In this document: in pieces, positions 1-10,204 of the stretch
How positions within the stretch are numbered: the first letter of the stretch is position 1
Layout of the letters: each line of letters begins with the position of its first letter
Origin: Trichomonas vaginalis G3
Lineage: Eukaryota > Parabasalia > Trichomonadida > Trichomonadidae
DNA length: 64,000 nt
Assembly: GCF_026262505.1 (NCBI RefSeq)
Contig: NC_067206.1
Location: 25,435,896-25,499,895, forward strand
Direction: 5' to 3'
Translations under genes and position numbers: made by a program
Notes under the pieces: model-generated
What the model was told of the DNA's origin: nothing
What the model saw: only the letters and a program-made list of their open reading frames with translations
Database searches by the model: none

Positions 1-25
1 ATTTTTAATTTTTATTCTTACATAA

Positions 26-3000
26 ATGAACAAAAATGGAACAGCTAAAATGAATGATAATCAAATTAGCAGCAGAAGTAGAAGGTTATTTAAACGCTTC
101 TATAACTTCCTGATGGTGTTAATCCTAAAACTCGTAGAAGCTATTTAAATGAAGCAATAGATGCATATGAAGGGTTTGACATTTCATCAGAAAGTGAGGG
201 TTAGCAAGAATGTTAAACGTTAATATTGATTTTTATTATGTGACCCTCAACCAGAAGACGTAGACATTAACAAGGGTAGACTTTCCATTAGTGGAATCAA
301 TAATGATAGATCCAGAATTTGAAACAGTAAATATTTTATTAACACAGAGTCCATGTGGAAAACTTCACGCTGACAGAATAAACAGACGTTGAAGCACTCA
401 CAGGGATATAAAGTTTGCCCCTTTTGCAAAAGAAGAAGTTTATTCTATCCGTGATGATCCAGAAAGGAAAAACCAAAGAAGATTTTTAAAAACATTGTGA
501 GAAATGTAAAGAAAATAATGGAAGATTAATTCAAGACGTTCAATTGCAAACACACAACAACCATATGCACCACATATCACGAAACAGAAGATATATCAAT
601 GGCTATTAGCACATAATTTGCAGGAATATTATAAACCAACAGATATTATATTACTTTTGACTTCGAAACATTAGAGACTAAAGAAGAACTTCAACTTTCT
701 GAATGTGCAACTTTGAACGCTTACTTAAAACCATTTATGGTATCATCAACTGTCAAAATAAAGCCGCAAAGCGGCGAGGTCGTAGACCGTGATAAAACAT
801 TTACGAGGAATTTTTGCTTAACTTCGAGTGATTCTTTTATTTCTGATTGGATTGAGTTTTTATTTTCAACCTGTTCATTAGTTGCTAAATCAAATATTGA
901 ACAAATATGAAGAATTAATGAAGCCGCAAACGGACCAAACGGCGGGGACTTTGTCTCATACATTAAATGAGAAACAAAAGGAAGCAATGAAAGAGCTTTA
1001 GATGAAGAATTTAATAAAGTGAATATCATAGGTTTTAATTCGGGAAAGTTTGATTTAAATTTAATTCTTCGTGATTTAAACACTGCAAAATGGAAAATAA
1101 AATCAATGCTGGGTTCATCTTCTCAATTTAAGCAAATCATTGTAAAGAAAACAAACTGTCCATATGAATTAAGATTTATTGACATCAGAAATTATATAGC
1201 GGGTGGAACATTAGACCAATTCACTCAAGATTTCGGAAACAATAAATCACGTGTTAAATCCTTTTTCCCTTATCAATTCATCACGTGGGAAATTACGAAG
1301 ATGAATTATATAAAAAGGAACCATTCACGAAAGATTCATTTTATTCAGCATTAACTCAAGAAACTATATCCGATTCAGATTATCAAATATATCTCAATGA
1401 TGCTAAAAATTTTGAGAATAGATTAGAATATTTTATTCATTATTGCAATAAAGACGTTGAAATTATGATTGACCCAATTGATAAAATTATTGAAGAAACA
1501 TTTGTTTATAAAATTGACATGCTTCATAATCTTTCTTTATCATCGAATGCATCAATGATTCGTTACGCGTTAGCATATAAGAACTTCAATCCTAACGAAA
1601 CATATCCAGAAGAAGAAAATGTGGAATCAAGTTTTGAATTAACGAAAAAGTATTGGAAATATAAAATTGAATCATATAAGAAACAAGATGAAAAAGCAGA
1701 AAGGGATACTAAAAACAATGTTTCAATGGATGACTATCAATACTATCACGATTTAATCCTTTCATCTAAATGCAAAATGTGTGGTAAAGCGTTTACATAT
1801 GCTAATAAACCAACATTGGATAGAATCGATAATGAAAAACCACATACCAAAGAAAATTGTCAGTTAATGTGTTGTTATTGCAATGTCGTAAAATCAAATA
1901 AAGATGAAGATGTTCAACGTTTAAGAATCAATTTAAGAAATTATGCATTAAAAAATAATTTACCAATGACTTTAGATTCAGTTGAAGCTTATCACATTCT
2001 CCGTAATGGAATTACTGGTGGTCTATCAAATGTTCAACATCGTGTTAATCTTAAAGGAATCACGCACATTAATAAACTTTCATATAATCCAGAAACTAAA
2101 ACTGTATCAAATGAGGACACCACCAACATTATGACTCATTTCGTTGGAGTTGACTTTAATTCATTATATCCTTCTTCATCATTTTCATCTAATCCTCATG
2201 ATTTCATTCAATATACTGACCATAAAATGTATATGCCGGGAAGATTGAATGGTGTTATCATTTGTGATACAGCAACAAAGAAAGCAAAAGCACTGGGAAT
2301 AATTAGAAAGAAAAATACTTTATTCGTGGCTGAAGTAAAGGGTCACATTGATGAAAAATACATTAATGATTACATAAACTTTTTACCAATAATAAGAAAC
2401 TTAGATATTATCACAGATGAAAAAACAATTGGCAGTTTTATGTATAATTACATGAAATCAAACAATCTACCAGTTGACCAGAAACAGAGAAAATTAACTC
2501 AGTTAGCATCAACACACAACCAATATCAACCATTTTCTTCTTATTATCTTGGTATCTAATAGACAGATTTCATTTTATCATTGATGATATTCAATCAATT
2601 TTAACATTTACGAAAAACACTTGCTTTAATGAATTTGCGAACGAATTTATGAACGAAAGACAAAAGGCTGAATTAGAAGGAAATAAAGGAAAAAGTTTAT
2701 TTTGCAAGATTTCACTTAATGGATCATATGGTTACGATGCAATGAATACACAAAATTACGCAAAGACTAAAATAATGAATGCACAGAAGGCACGCGTTGC
2801 ATGTATGTCAAATAAGTTTAAAAACATAAGAGAAATAGGTGAAGATACGTATCAAGTGATGCTTAAAGATAGATTTTATAGATGTGATACATGTTTACAA
2901 GAGGCATTCTTCACTTTAGATAACGCAAAATACTGGTATTTGGTTTTCATTTATGATTTTATGTATAAATGCATGAATGTTAATCGTTTTCATTTCATTG

Positions 3001-3530
3001 AAGGTGATACTGATTCATCTTATTGGGCAATCGCTGGCGACCCAAATCTTCCTAACACTCAAGCATTTCAAGCAATTGTTACCGATAAACAATTTTATGA
3101 TAAAAACATTTACAAATTCGCACCTTTTGATTTCTTCTGTTTTGATGAGAAATTTAAACCTAAATTAAAGAATAAAGCTGAAGAAAAAGCACATGAGAAG
3201 AAGTTATTGGGTTTAGCAATTGAGAAACAAGGTGATAACATGGTTGCTTTATGTCCTAAGTGTTATACATCATTCAACGGTTCAATTGATGGAAGTGATT
3301 TTAAAAAGATTGCACAAAAATGAAAGGAGTTAGTTTACGACAAAATAAACAATTAACACCTAAAAATTATTTGGATATAATAAATGATAAAGTGATATTT
3401 GATGGTCAGAATATTAATTTACAACTTAAAAATGGGTCAATGACTCGCTTACAATTGGTAAGACTGCATTAACAGGAGCACACACTAAGGCTGTGTGTTG
3501 TGAAAATGGATGTTGTATGCCATTTATTTA
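26..3530 (+). pseudogene. Polinton family B DNA polymerase, fossil
   Basis: Remains of the element's replicative DNA polymerase. Visible family B signatures are an exonuclease-type DFETLETK stretch near 659, motif A (VDFNSLYPSS) near 2,150, motif B (KISLNGSYG) near 2,710 and motif C (EGDTDSSYW) near 3,000. Between the exonuclease part and the palm lies an HNH-like zinc module (about 1,741-1,915). A basic tail with KGVSLRQN follows motif C. The start is placed at the ATG inside a TAAATG motif at 23-28, the leader pattern used by other genes of this element. The gene is broken in several places and is treated as a fossil. Family assignment is secure; exact ends are not. Confidence 0.85.
1741..1915 (+). 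other. HNH-like zinc module inside the polymerase region
   Basis: The open frame here reads CKMCGKAF, then TLDRIDN, then NCQLMCCYCNVVKSN. The spacing of C-x2-C, DRID, an asparagine and C-x2-C followed by N-x-x-K is that of HNH/treble-clef nucleases of the phage type in which DRID stands where the first histidine of HNH often lies. It sits between exonuclease and palm motifs of the DNA polymerase, where polymerases of this group do not normally carry such a domain. Whether it is an inserted homing-type nuclease or a structural zinc finger cannot be told from the sequence. Confidence 0.6.
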
Positions 3531-3632
3531 ATAAAATGCCACAGAAGAGACAAAAGGAACCGTTAATATGTTTTTGATACTATGATTCAAAGAGGTGGGC
3601 ACCCTTAAAACATTTATTTTATTTTTATATAA

Positions 3633-5170
3633 ATGGATAACTCAGATTTAGAAAATTTAATTGATGATTTAGTACTTAATCAAAAATTTCTTAGTTATTA
3701 TGATTTAAAAGCATATCTCCAAAAATATAATAATAATATAACGGGTGATGATATGGAATATTATTCCATATTATAAAAATGAAATTTTGAAATATCATGA
3801 TAAAATAATTTCTAAAATTAAAGACAAAATTAAAAATAATGAATATTCAAAGGGAAAAACTAAATCACAGCTTAAACAGTTGAAAGATTTCAAAAATAAA
3901 GTATTAACAGAAGAAGATATTGATGAATTATATAAATTATATAATCCCAAGCCGCAAAAGCAAAAGCAAAAGGAGCAAAAACAAAAGGTGCAAAACGCCC
4001 AGGTCCTTCAGACCATAAATGATGCACAAGCTTTAATTTATGATTCATTAGTTAAACCATATTCAGCCCGACTTTTAAATGAAGATCAACTTTTGGAATT
4101 CATCCTTCAACATAAACTCGAAGCGGGAAAGTATATTAAACCTTTATATACAGCATATTTAAAACAAATGAATAGAATACATCCAGAATTAATGAAGGAA
4201 GGAATGAATTCCAAAACTTCATCATCCAAAATCAAAGCAGATAAAATTAAACCACTTGCAACACCAAAATCTAACGACAGTACCTGCAACTTCCTTCAGT
4301 TAATCCTTCATCATTCACTTTATTATATCCATTTCAAACATTTAAGAAGCAAAAAGATTTTAAAAAGGATTTCAAGATATTAAATAAACCAATTGACCCA
4401 AAAATTCAACCATTAAAGGAAAAATTTAGTCGCCCTTCATTTGCACCATATCCATATTCATATGAAATCGATCATCTGGAATATTCAAAAGGAAACGTTA
4501 CTTATTTATTTGCCATTAACATTAACACTAGATATTTATATTGCATTCCGGTGAAAGGGAAAACAGAACAGGAAACAAGAAGAGCTATTCAATACTTACT
4601 AGATCATGAAAGAGTAGATAATATAAGGGGTGATGGTGATAAAGGATTTCAGGCAGCTATGACTCATTATTTCCCACAAATTAATTTTTACTTTTCATCC
4701 TCTCCATATACGTTTCATAATAAAATAGTTGATGCAGTAATGAAACTCTTAGAGATGCGTTAGGGGTTAACGGTCAGATATACTGGGATGGAAATCATGA
4801 CTCCATCATACAACAGTTAGTATATTATTACAATAATACATGGCATAGAACAATAAACATGAAACCGGTGGAAATGAAAAATGATATTTCAAAAGAATGG
4901 GAATATATTAGAAAGCAAATGGAAAGGTTGAATGATGTTAAACGTGAACAAATTAATTCAGGACTCATGAATTTTAAACAAGGGGATAAAGTTTTGATTC
5001 ATCTCGATTATGGAAAAACTAATAAATCAATGACAAAAAGAAGACGAAGATTTGACACAATAGCTGAATTTGTTAGATATATTAACGGCAATACATTAGT
5101 TGAGGTTAACAATAAATTAATAGAAATTCCGATTTATTTTATTACTCCATTATATTTAAATAATATTTAA
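3633..5170 (+). pseudogene. Polinton retrovirus-type integrase region, fossil
   Basis: Remains of the integrase that inserts the element into host DNA. The start is the ATG of a TAAATG motif at 3,630-3,635. The first part is lysine-rich and probably coiled coil, with a KQKQKEQKQK stretch. The catalytic core is recognised by YSYEIDHLEY, then VTYLFAININTRYLYCIPV, an RGDGDKGF segment in the place of the second acidic residue, and a helix with YYNNTWHRTINMKP, which is typical of rve-type integrases. The end part (NFKQGDKVLIHLDYGK onward) resembles the SH3/chromo-like C-terminal domain. The region is broken and is treated as a fossil. It lies between the polymerase and the small basic gene at 5.2 kb. 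Confidence 0.75.
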
Positions 5171-5189
5171 TTTTTTTATTTCGTAAGAA

Positions 5190-5453
5190 ATGAGTGACAA
5201 CGAAGCAGTCAAGAGTCCAGACAATGAATATAAAAAGAAACTAAACAGAATTAAATCAAAAATATGCTATTACAAAAAGAAGTCGCAATGTGGTGGGGTT
5301 GAAAATGATAAAGAAATAATCGAAAAATTAGAAACTTACCGTTCAATCATTAAACTGAGTGAAGCAAAAATAAAAGAATTTAATAGAATAAATAAATTGA
5401 TTGGAAGAGATGAATTTAATAAAGATGAATTTTTAAACTCTATCCAAATTTAA
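5190..5453 (+). CDS. Small basic coiled-coil protein of the Polinton
   Basis: An 87-residue frame begins at an ATG 19 bases after the integrase region and ends just before the repeat-rich spacer. The product is rich in Lys and Glu (KKKLNRIKSKICYYKKK near the N-terminus, then EIIEKLETYRSIIKLSEAKIKEF) and is probably a helical, partly coiled-coil, nucleic-acid-binding or scaffold protein. I recognise no family. A T-rich leader precedes the start, as at other genes of the element, although the exact TAAATG motif is missing here. Confidence 0.5.
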   Translation: MSDNEAVKSPDNEYKKKLNRIKSKICYYKKKSQCGGVENDKEIIEKLETYRSIIKLSEAKIKEFNRINKLIGRDEFNKDEFLNSIQI

Positions 5454-5665
5454 TTTTTATTCCTCTTCGACAACATCTCTCTTCCATCATTACTGCATAA
5501 CCACATTTTCTCAATTTTAGTGGTTTGTTATTTTTAACATGTTCTTGCATCATTTTTATCATTTCCTCCCTTGTTATGATTCGTGGTAAATTTTGAGCTT
5601 GTGGGGTATTCATTTATGATAAAAATAAAAATTTGTTATCACTTATTTTATCGTTAATGTTTTAG

Positions 5666-5696
5666 GTTATTCAATAATTAATTATTTTTGAATAAC
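5666..5696. repeat. Hairpin at outer edge of the left repeat pair
   Basis: GTTATTCAA and TTGAATAAC face each other around a short AT spacer and form a perfect 9-base stem. The same hairpin is found at 8,411-8,441 and, with a rearranged loop, at 9,019-9,049 on the other side of the primase-helicase block. It overlaps the start of repeat copy 1. Confidence 0.7.
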
Positions 5697-5787
5697 TGAA
5701 GGGGTCACCAGGTCACCAGGTGGTCACCAGGTAATTTAACTTCTCTGAAAAAATGTGACAACATGACATTTTGACAACATCACAGGA
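5682..5787 (+). repeat. 106-base repeat, copy 1 (direct)
   Basis: First of two direct copies upstream of the primase-helicase. It contains three iteron-like GGTCACCAG units, then AATTTAACTTCTCTG and two TTGACAACAT-like units. It is the same length as copy 2 and nearly identical to it, and it returns inverted at 8.33 and 8.94 kb. A replication origin, promoter array or terminator are all possible roles; none is shown. Confidence 0.85.
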
Positions 5788-5803
5788 GGAAGGCAGTTAT
5801 GAC

Positions 5804-5909
5804 TTATTTTTGAATAACTGAAGGGGTCACCAGGTCACCAGGTGGTCACCAGGTAATTTAACTTCTCTGAAAAAATGTGACAACATGACATTTTGACAAC
5901 ATCACAGGA
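5804..5909 (+). repeat. 106-base repeat, copy 2 (direct)
   Basis: Second direct copy, 16 bases after copy 1 and about 65 bases before the primase start. It contains the same GGTCACCAG units and TTGACAACAT units as copy 1. Its closeness to the start of the primase gene suggests a regulatory or origin role. Confidence 0.85.
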
Positions 5910-5974
5910 AATATGATGCAGTCCAAAAATAAAGTTAGTTTTAAAATTGTTTTTATTTTTTTATTCCTATATAA

Positions 5975-6805
5975 ATGACAGCAACAAACAACAGCAACAA
6001 CTATATCGTTTCTGATGAAAAAGTTATTGATTCATTAGCTGAGGAATTAGTTGTGGCAGAAACTAAAACCCTCAACGAAAGAATTGGTGAAAACAAGATT
6101 GATTTACATAACTACCTCAAACACGATGGAGGAAGAGGAAGGAAAACTGGTATGGCTTTATTAGTAAATAAAATTTCAAATTTAACGATTATAGATGTTG
6201 ATATCAATAAATCATACAATGATGAACTTAAAGAAACAGTTAGAAAAGATATTTTATCAAAACTTTCGGATAAAGATGTTATCGTTAAAACCGCTTCAGG
6301 AGGTCTTCACATTTATTGCAACACTAATTTCTTCTATTCAACCTCGAACAGAATGATTAAATGTTATTCCTGCAATGATTATGATATTGACATAATGACT
6401 TCAATGGATGATTCAAAGCGTTCTTTAGTAGTTATGGCTGATTCAAGAGTTCGCAAGAATGCAACAGAACCAATCAATACATACTCATTCATTCGTGGAA
6501 GTTATGATTCAACATTAACCAGAACAGTGAATGATATATTAAATGATTTGAATATTAAGGTAAGAGTTGAACAGAAGAACGAAGAAATAAAGACTATCAT
6601 GAATGAAAACAAAGATGTAAACATTGACGATAAACTAGCTCAGAGCATAGTTGATGGCATCTGTGATTTTGAAGTACATAATGATGGTGGAAACATGAAT
6701 TTAGAAAAAGAAATAACCTTATTCACACTGTTTCAAGCAATTAATTCGTTACCTAATCATTTAATTAATGAAGCATACGATAACGTTTATAATTCTGCAA
6801 TTTAA
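5975..6805 (+). CDS. Polinton primase (prim-pol) part
   Basis: Primase part of a D5-like primase-helicase that would start and drive replication of the element. The frame shows a prim-pol (archaeo-eukaryotic primase) pattern: GRGRKTGMALLV, then LTIIDVDINK with acidic metal ligands, and ASGGLHIYCN, the SGG-H signature of bifunctional primase/polymerases. CYSCNDYDIDIM after it gives a third acidic site. The ATG at 5,975 lies in a TAAATG motif following a T-rich leader. It is adjacent to the helicase part at 6.86 kb, and such domains are normally one protein in this family. It belongs to a fossil element. Confidence 0.75.
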   Translation: MTATNNSNNYIVSDEKVIDSLAEELVVAETKTLNERIGENKIDLHNYLKHDGGRGRKTGMALLVNKISNLTIIDVDINKSYNDELKETVRKDILSKLSDKDVIVKTASGGLHIYCNTNFFYSTSNRMIKCYSCNDYDIDIMTSMDDSKRSLVVMADSRVRKNATEPINTYSFIRGSYDSTLTRTVNDILNDLNIKVRVEQKNEEIKTIMNENKDVNIDDKLAQSIVDGICDFEVHNDGGNMNLEKEITLFTLFQAINSLPNHLINEAYDNVYNSAI

Positions 6806-6858
6806 CTGAAAATGCAAAAAGTAATTTTGAAAAAGCACGTAATAGATATGCACATTTA

Positions 6859-8286
6859 ATGACTTCTCCATTTGTTTTGGTGAAGATTCTAAAACTATAT
6901 CAAAAGGAATATTATGATGAATACGTTTTACCTTTATTACGTAAGCCAAAAATAACATTTGATATCAAACTTGATGACTCGTTTTTGATAACAGATATTA
7001 GACGCAAGGCTGAAAATCATCAGTATAAAAACAGTTCTGAAGTAATTGAGGATTTATCACGTGTAATCCGTTTTGTAGATTGTGGAAACAAATACTTCAT
7101 TCAGAAAGATTACAACATACACGACAAAATGAATCAAATATCATTTGTTCTTCAATCAAACATGAAAGAGTCACTCAAAATGATTAAATTATTTAAAGAA
7201 GAAGGTAAAACAATAACAGCATGGGATGTACTACTAAATCAATTGTCTTCATTAACCGTTAAGGGTGTTTGCTTTAAATCTGATTCCCCCGATGTTTTCT
7301 CAATGTTTCATGGTTATAAATACAACATTCTTGAAAAGCCTGATTACTCAAAAATTGAGATGTTTATGAATTTCATTAAAGAAGCCATTTGTGATAATAA
7401 CGATGAAGTGTATAAATACCTTCTCAGCTGGATTGCATCAATGATTCAACATCCTGGAATCAAGAATGAAACAGCAATTATTTTGAAAGGACTTCAGGGA
7501 ACAGGTAAAAACAGATTCACAGACATTATTTCTGAACTTCTCGCTGGTTATTCATGTAAAAACATTACCGAAATAAGTGAGCTAACGGGTAATTTCAACT
7601 CAGTAGTTGAGAATAAAATGTTTCTTGTACTTAATGAACTCAAGAATGTAGGTGAAGACAGACTCGCAAACTTCAACGCTTTGAAATCAATTATAACGGA
7701 TAATGAGATTAGAATTAATGAAAAGAATCAACCCAGAAGAACAGCTCAGAATGTTGCAAACTTCATTTTCGTAACTAACAACGTTTACCCTGTCAAAATT
7801 GAAGTTGGAGACAGAAGATATGTAGTTTTAAGAGTTAATGGTAAATTCAAGGGTCAATTTGATTACTTCAAGAATTTGATGGATTCATGCACTAAGGAAT
7901 TTTATGATAACCTTTTAACATATTTTATGCAATATAACCTTTCATCATTTAATGTACGAATCATACCGATGACTGAAGCCAAACAAGATTTAATTGAATT
8001 ATCAGCAAATCCTTTAGATGTATGGATAAATACACATTATGATGAATTGTGTGCGGGTATGACGTGTAAAAATGCTCTATTCTGCAAACCATCAGACATG
8101 AAAGACAAAAACTTTCAAATGAGCATTAAGGATAAATGTGAAAGGAAACAAAGAAAAATAAATGGTAAACAGACATGGTATTATGTTTTGAAAGAAGAAA
8201 TGAAAGGATTATATAAACAGGTTGAACCAAACGATAATGAGGATTCATTTACTGACGATGAAATACCTGTAAATGAAGCTTTATAA
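6859..8286 (+). CDS. Polinton SF3 helicase part (D5-like)
   Basis: Superfamily 3 helicase module of the element. The 475-residue frame has Walker A GLQGTGKNRF, Walker B-like NKMFLVLNELK, motif C NFIFVTNNVYPV, and the basic arginine stretch VGDRRYVVLRVNG. This order is that of D5/poxvirus and Polinton helicases, which act as hexamers to unwind DNA. The region before Walker A (IEMFMNFIKEAIC onward) resembles the D5_N domain. It lies right after the primase part and before the inverted repeat pair at 8.33 kb. The frame is long and open, so this part of the fossil is well preserved. Confidence 0.85.
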   Translation: MTSPFVLVKILKLYQKEYYDEYVLPLLRKPKITFDIKLDDSFLITDIRRKAENHQYKNSSEVIEDLSRVIRFVDCGNKYFIQKDYNIHDKMNQISFVLQSNMKESLKMIKLFKEEGKTITAWDVLLNQLSSLTVKGVCFKSDSPDVFSMFHGYKYNILEKPDYSKIEMFMNFIKEAICDNNDEVYKYLLSWIASMIQHPGIKNETAIILKGLQGTGKNRFTDIISELLAGYSCKNITEISELTGNFNSVVENKMFLVLNELKNVGEDRLANFNALKSIITDNEIRINEKNQPRRTAQNVANFIFVTNNVYPVKIEVGDRRYVVLRVNGKFKGQFDYFKNLMDSCTKEFYDNLLTYFMQYNLSSFNVRIIPMTEAKQDLIELSANPLDVWINTHYDELCAGMTCKNALFCKPSDMKDKNFQMSIKDKCERKQRKINGKQTWYYVLKEEMKGLYKQVEPNDNEDSFTDDEIPVNEAL

Positions 8287-8327
8287 AGTATGATTTGAAT
8301 TTATTTTTGCATTAATCCTTTCATGAC

Positions 8328-8441
8328 TGTTGTCAAAATGTCATGTTGTCACATTTTTTCAGAGAAGTTAAATTACCTGGTGACCACCTGGTGACCTGGT
8401 GACCCCTTCAGTTATTCAATAATTAATTATTTTTGAATAAC
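8328..8441 (-). repeat. 106-base repeat, copy 3 (inverted, with hairpin)
   Basis: Reverse-complement copy of the repeat at 5.68 kb, starting 42 bases after the helicase stop. It carries GGTGACC units, the TGTTGTCAAAATGTC block and, at 8,411-8,441, the GTTATTCAA/TTGAATAAC hairpin. With copy 1 it forms a long-distance inverted repeat around the whole primase-helicase block. Confidence 0.85.
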
Positions 8442-8492
8442 TGGGAAATAAATTTACGTCAAATATGCAATTTATAAAATCTTATGTCGACA

Positions 8493-8566
8493 GGCTACGT
8501 AGCACAGTGGTCTAAGGTGGTGTTATGGAGGGGTTAGGGTCTGTGGTTCGAACCGCGACGGCGCCG
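8493..8566 (+). tRNA. Degenerate tRNA-like sequence with A and B boxes
   Basis: The stretch has an A-box-like TAGCACAGTGG at 8,500-8,510 and a B-box-like GGTTCGAACC at 8,544-8,553, at tRNA spacing (74 bases overall). Three of four D-stem pairs form. The acceptor arm (GGCTACG with CGGCGCC) has five of seven pairs, but I cannot draw a proper anticodon stem and the T stem needs wobble pairs. It is therefore not a good functional tRNA. It could be a decayed tRNA copy or a pol III promoter module picked up by the Polinton. Confidence 0.35.
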
Positions 8567-8631
8567 TATTTTCTTATTTTCTTTGTTTGTCTTGTTTGTC
8601 GTGAATAAAAAGTATCATAAAAGTGCTCTAT

Positions 8632-8705
8632 CTTCCACGGGAATAAATAAAAAATTTACTTTATTTCTTCTTTATTTCTTCTTTATTTCTTTATTCCCGT
8701 GGAAG
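8632..8705. repeat. Perfect 16-base inverted repeat in the hub
   Basis: CTTCCACGGGAATAAA at 8,632-8,647 and its exact reverse complement at 8,690-8,705 bracket a T-rich spacer made of repeated TTTATTTCTTC units. It could form a hairpin between the two convergent gene blocks of the Polinton, so a bidirectional terminator is one reading. Confidence 0.65.
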
Positions 8706-8756
8706 AAGGGTTTTGCTGTTTTTCTCAGCCGAAATCAATGATTTTTTCATTTTTGA

Positions 8757-8920
8757 TCATTTACGCTCATTACGAAGAAATCATGACAAAGAATATACGA
8801 TGAAGAAATCATGACAAATCATTTACGCTCATGTTTGACAAAGAATATACATTCATTACGATGAAGAAGTCATGACAAAGCATAAACGATGAATGATCAT
8901 GACAAAACATTAACGTAAAC
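8757..8920. repeat. Imperfect tandem repeats, ATTTACGCTCAT / ATCATGACAAA units
   Basis: Units such as TTTACGCTCAT, GAAGAAATCATGACAAA and GAATATACGATGA recur several times in scrambled order over about 160 bases. The block is non-coding and lies between the tRNA-like sequence and repeat copy 4. The function is unknown. Confidence 0.6.
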
Positions 8921-8935
8921 ATTTATTTCCTATGT

Positions 8936-9049
8936 TGTTGTCAAAATGTCATGTTGTCACATTTTTTCAGAGAAGTTAAATTACCTGGTGACCACCTGGT
9001 GACCCGGTGACCTCATCAGTTATTCAAAAATAAATAATTATTGAATAAC
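8936..9049 (-). repeat. 106-base repeat, copy 4 (inverted, with hairpin)
   Basis: Second inverted copy, slightly diverged from copy 3 (GACCCGGTGACCTCATC in place of the usual run). It ends in a GTTATTCAA ... TTGAATAAC hairpin at 9,019-9,049. It lies 133 bases from the end of the fibre gene, so the four copies frame the replication-gene block on one side and face the virion-gene block on the other. Confidence 0.85.
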
Positions 9050-9052
9050 CTG

Positions 9053-9110
9053 AAAACATTAACATTAACATAAACATTAACATAAACATTAACGTAAACA
9101 TTAACGATAA
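9053..9110. repeat. Short tandem array of AACATTAACATA-type units
   Basis: About five units of roughly 12 bases (AACATTAACATA, AACATTAACGTA) lie directly next to repeat copy 4. This is a simple-sequence array in the Polinton hub. Confidence 0.7.
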
Positions 9111-9181
9111 AATATATTTCTGCAGTTCATCCATTACTTCATTACCTAATTAATTACAGACATAAAATATATTTAGTTCAT

Positions 9182-10204
9182 TCAATAAATGCGGTACCAT
9201 GCAAATACAGTCATAAATGGTGGCATATAATCTTCACCCAAGCCTGTTGGATTTGTTGTGAAAGTATGGACATGATTTCCTCCTGGTTCAGTTGGTCGAA
9301 ATGTCTTTTTTGCTGAATGGTTATAATCTGGAGATAAAACATCATAGCCAGCATAATATTCTGAGTTGTATAATGGGTGGTCTCTTAATGAGTGGCTATG
9401 GTCGCCAGAAAAGTTTGTAGTTCCTGTATGAGTGTGCGGGGGTAAGTTTGCTTCAGTAATTTTCTTCGAACCTCCTGTTTCCTTTGAAGAGTTTGCACAA
9501 TAGAGGAATTTATCTACAATCTGCTTCCACGTACCGAAACCCAGAACTGTTGCTGGATTTGTTGAGTTCATTGACGTATAAATAGAACCAATGGGGTAAA
9601 TCATCTCAAGAATTGTATTTAATCCATTATGAATATTGAATTTATTATATAATATTGAATTTGGGTGAGTATTTAAAACTGGTCTTGTTATCAATATTAA
9701 CGTATTATTTTTGAAAATTGCTTTTCTAACATCTTGAAATTTTGTGATTTCAGACCAGTTTCTTCCATCACTACTGATATTTACTAAATCACCACATCCT
9801 AAAGCAATGAAATACCCATCAATATAAAATAAATTTGTAAATCTATAATTTTGAGTAAATTTTGGAGTGAATGAATAAACCAATTCCCAATTTGATAAAT
9901 CCTGTGATAAATAAATATGTCTGTTATAACTTACAGGATATGAATAGACCATTTCACCTGAAACGAGAACATAAACATTTGATCCATAACATAAAGCTTC
10001 AATGTCTCCATCAGCTTGAAAAATTTGTTCAAATTGACCTTGTGGTATTGAAGATGATCTATAAATTTTATCATTTTGTAGGATAAAATACATGTTGTTA
10101 ATGTAATACCACTTACTTGTATAATCAATTTTCAAATCTGATGACATCATACTAAACATATAATAATTTCCCATCCTCACTAATGAAAATTTGATTGACT
10201 TCAT
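9182..10204 (-). CDS. Fibre-like protein with Asp-box repeats and phage tail-collar end
   Basis: A 340-residue frame. The first half has Asp-box-like units (LSQDLSNWELV, ISSDGRNWSEI) of sialidase-type beta-propellers. The second half reads IYPIGSIYTSMNSTNPATVL, FGTWKQI, then GGSKKITEANLPPHTHTG, further HSHSL and HVHTF histidine clusters, and a final YMPPFMTVFAWYRIY. That order is the signature of phage tail-collar/short-tail-fibre receptor-binding tips. It follows the shaft-like gene at 10.2-11.3 kb on the same strand. Together they look like an attachment fibre for a virion of the Polinton. Family resemblance is clear; the receptor role is inferred. Part of a fossil element. Confidence 0.65.
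   Translation of the reverse strand: MKSIKFSLVRMGNYYMFSMMSSDLKIDYTSKWYYINNMYFILQNDKIYRSSSIPQGQFEQIFQADGDIEALCYGSNVYVLVSGEMVYSYPVSYNRHIYLSQDLSNWELVYSFTPKFTQNYRFTNLFYIDGYFIALGCGDLVNISSDGRNWSEITKFQDVRKAIFKNNTLILITRPVLNTHPNSILYNKFNIHNGLNTILEMIYPIGSIYTSMNSTNPATVLGFGTWKQIVDKFLYCANSSKETGGSKKITEANLPPHTHTGTTNFSGDHSHSLRDHPLYNSEYYAGYDVLSPDYNHSAKKTFRPTEPGGNHVHTFTTNPTGLGEDYMPPFMTVFAWYRIY

Noticed and set aside
8757-8920. CRISPR-like array (short recurring units near the Polinton hub)
   Set aside because: Units vary in length and order, there are no regular spacers and no cas genes, and the setting is eukaryotic; these are imperfect tandem repeats.
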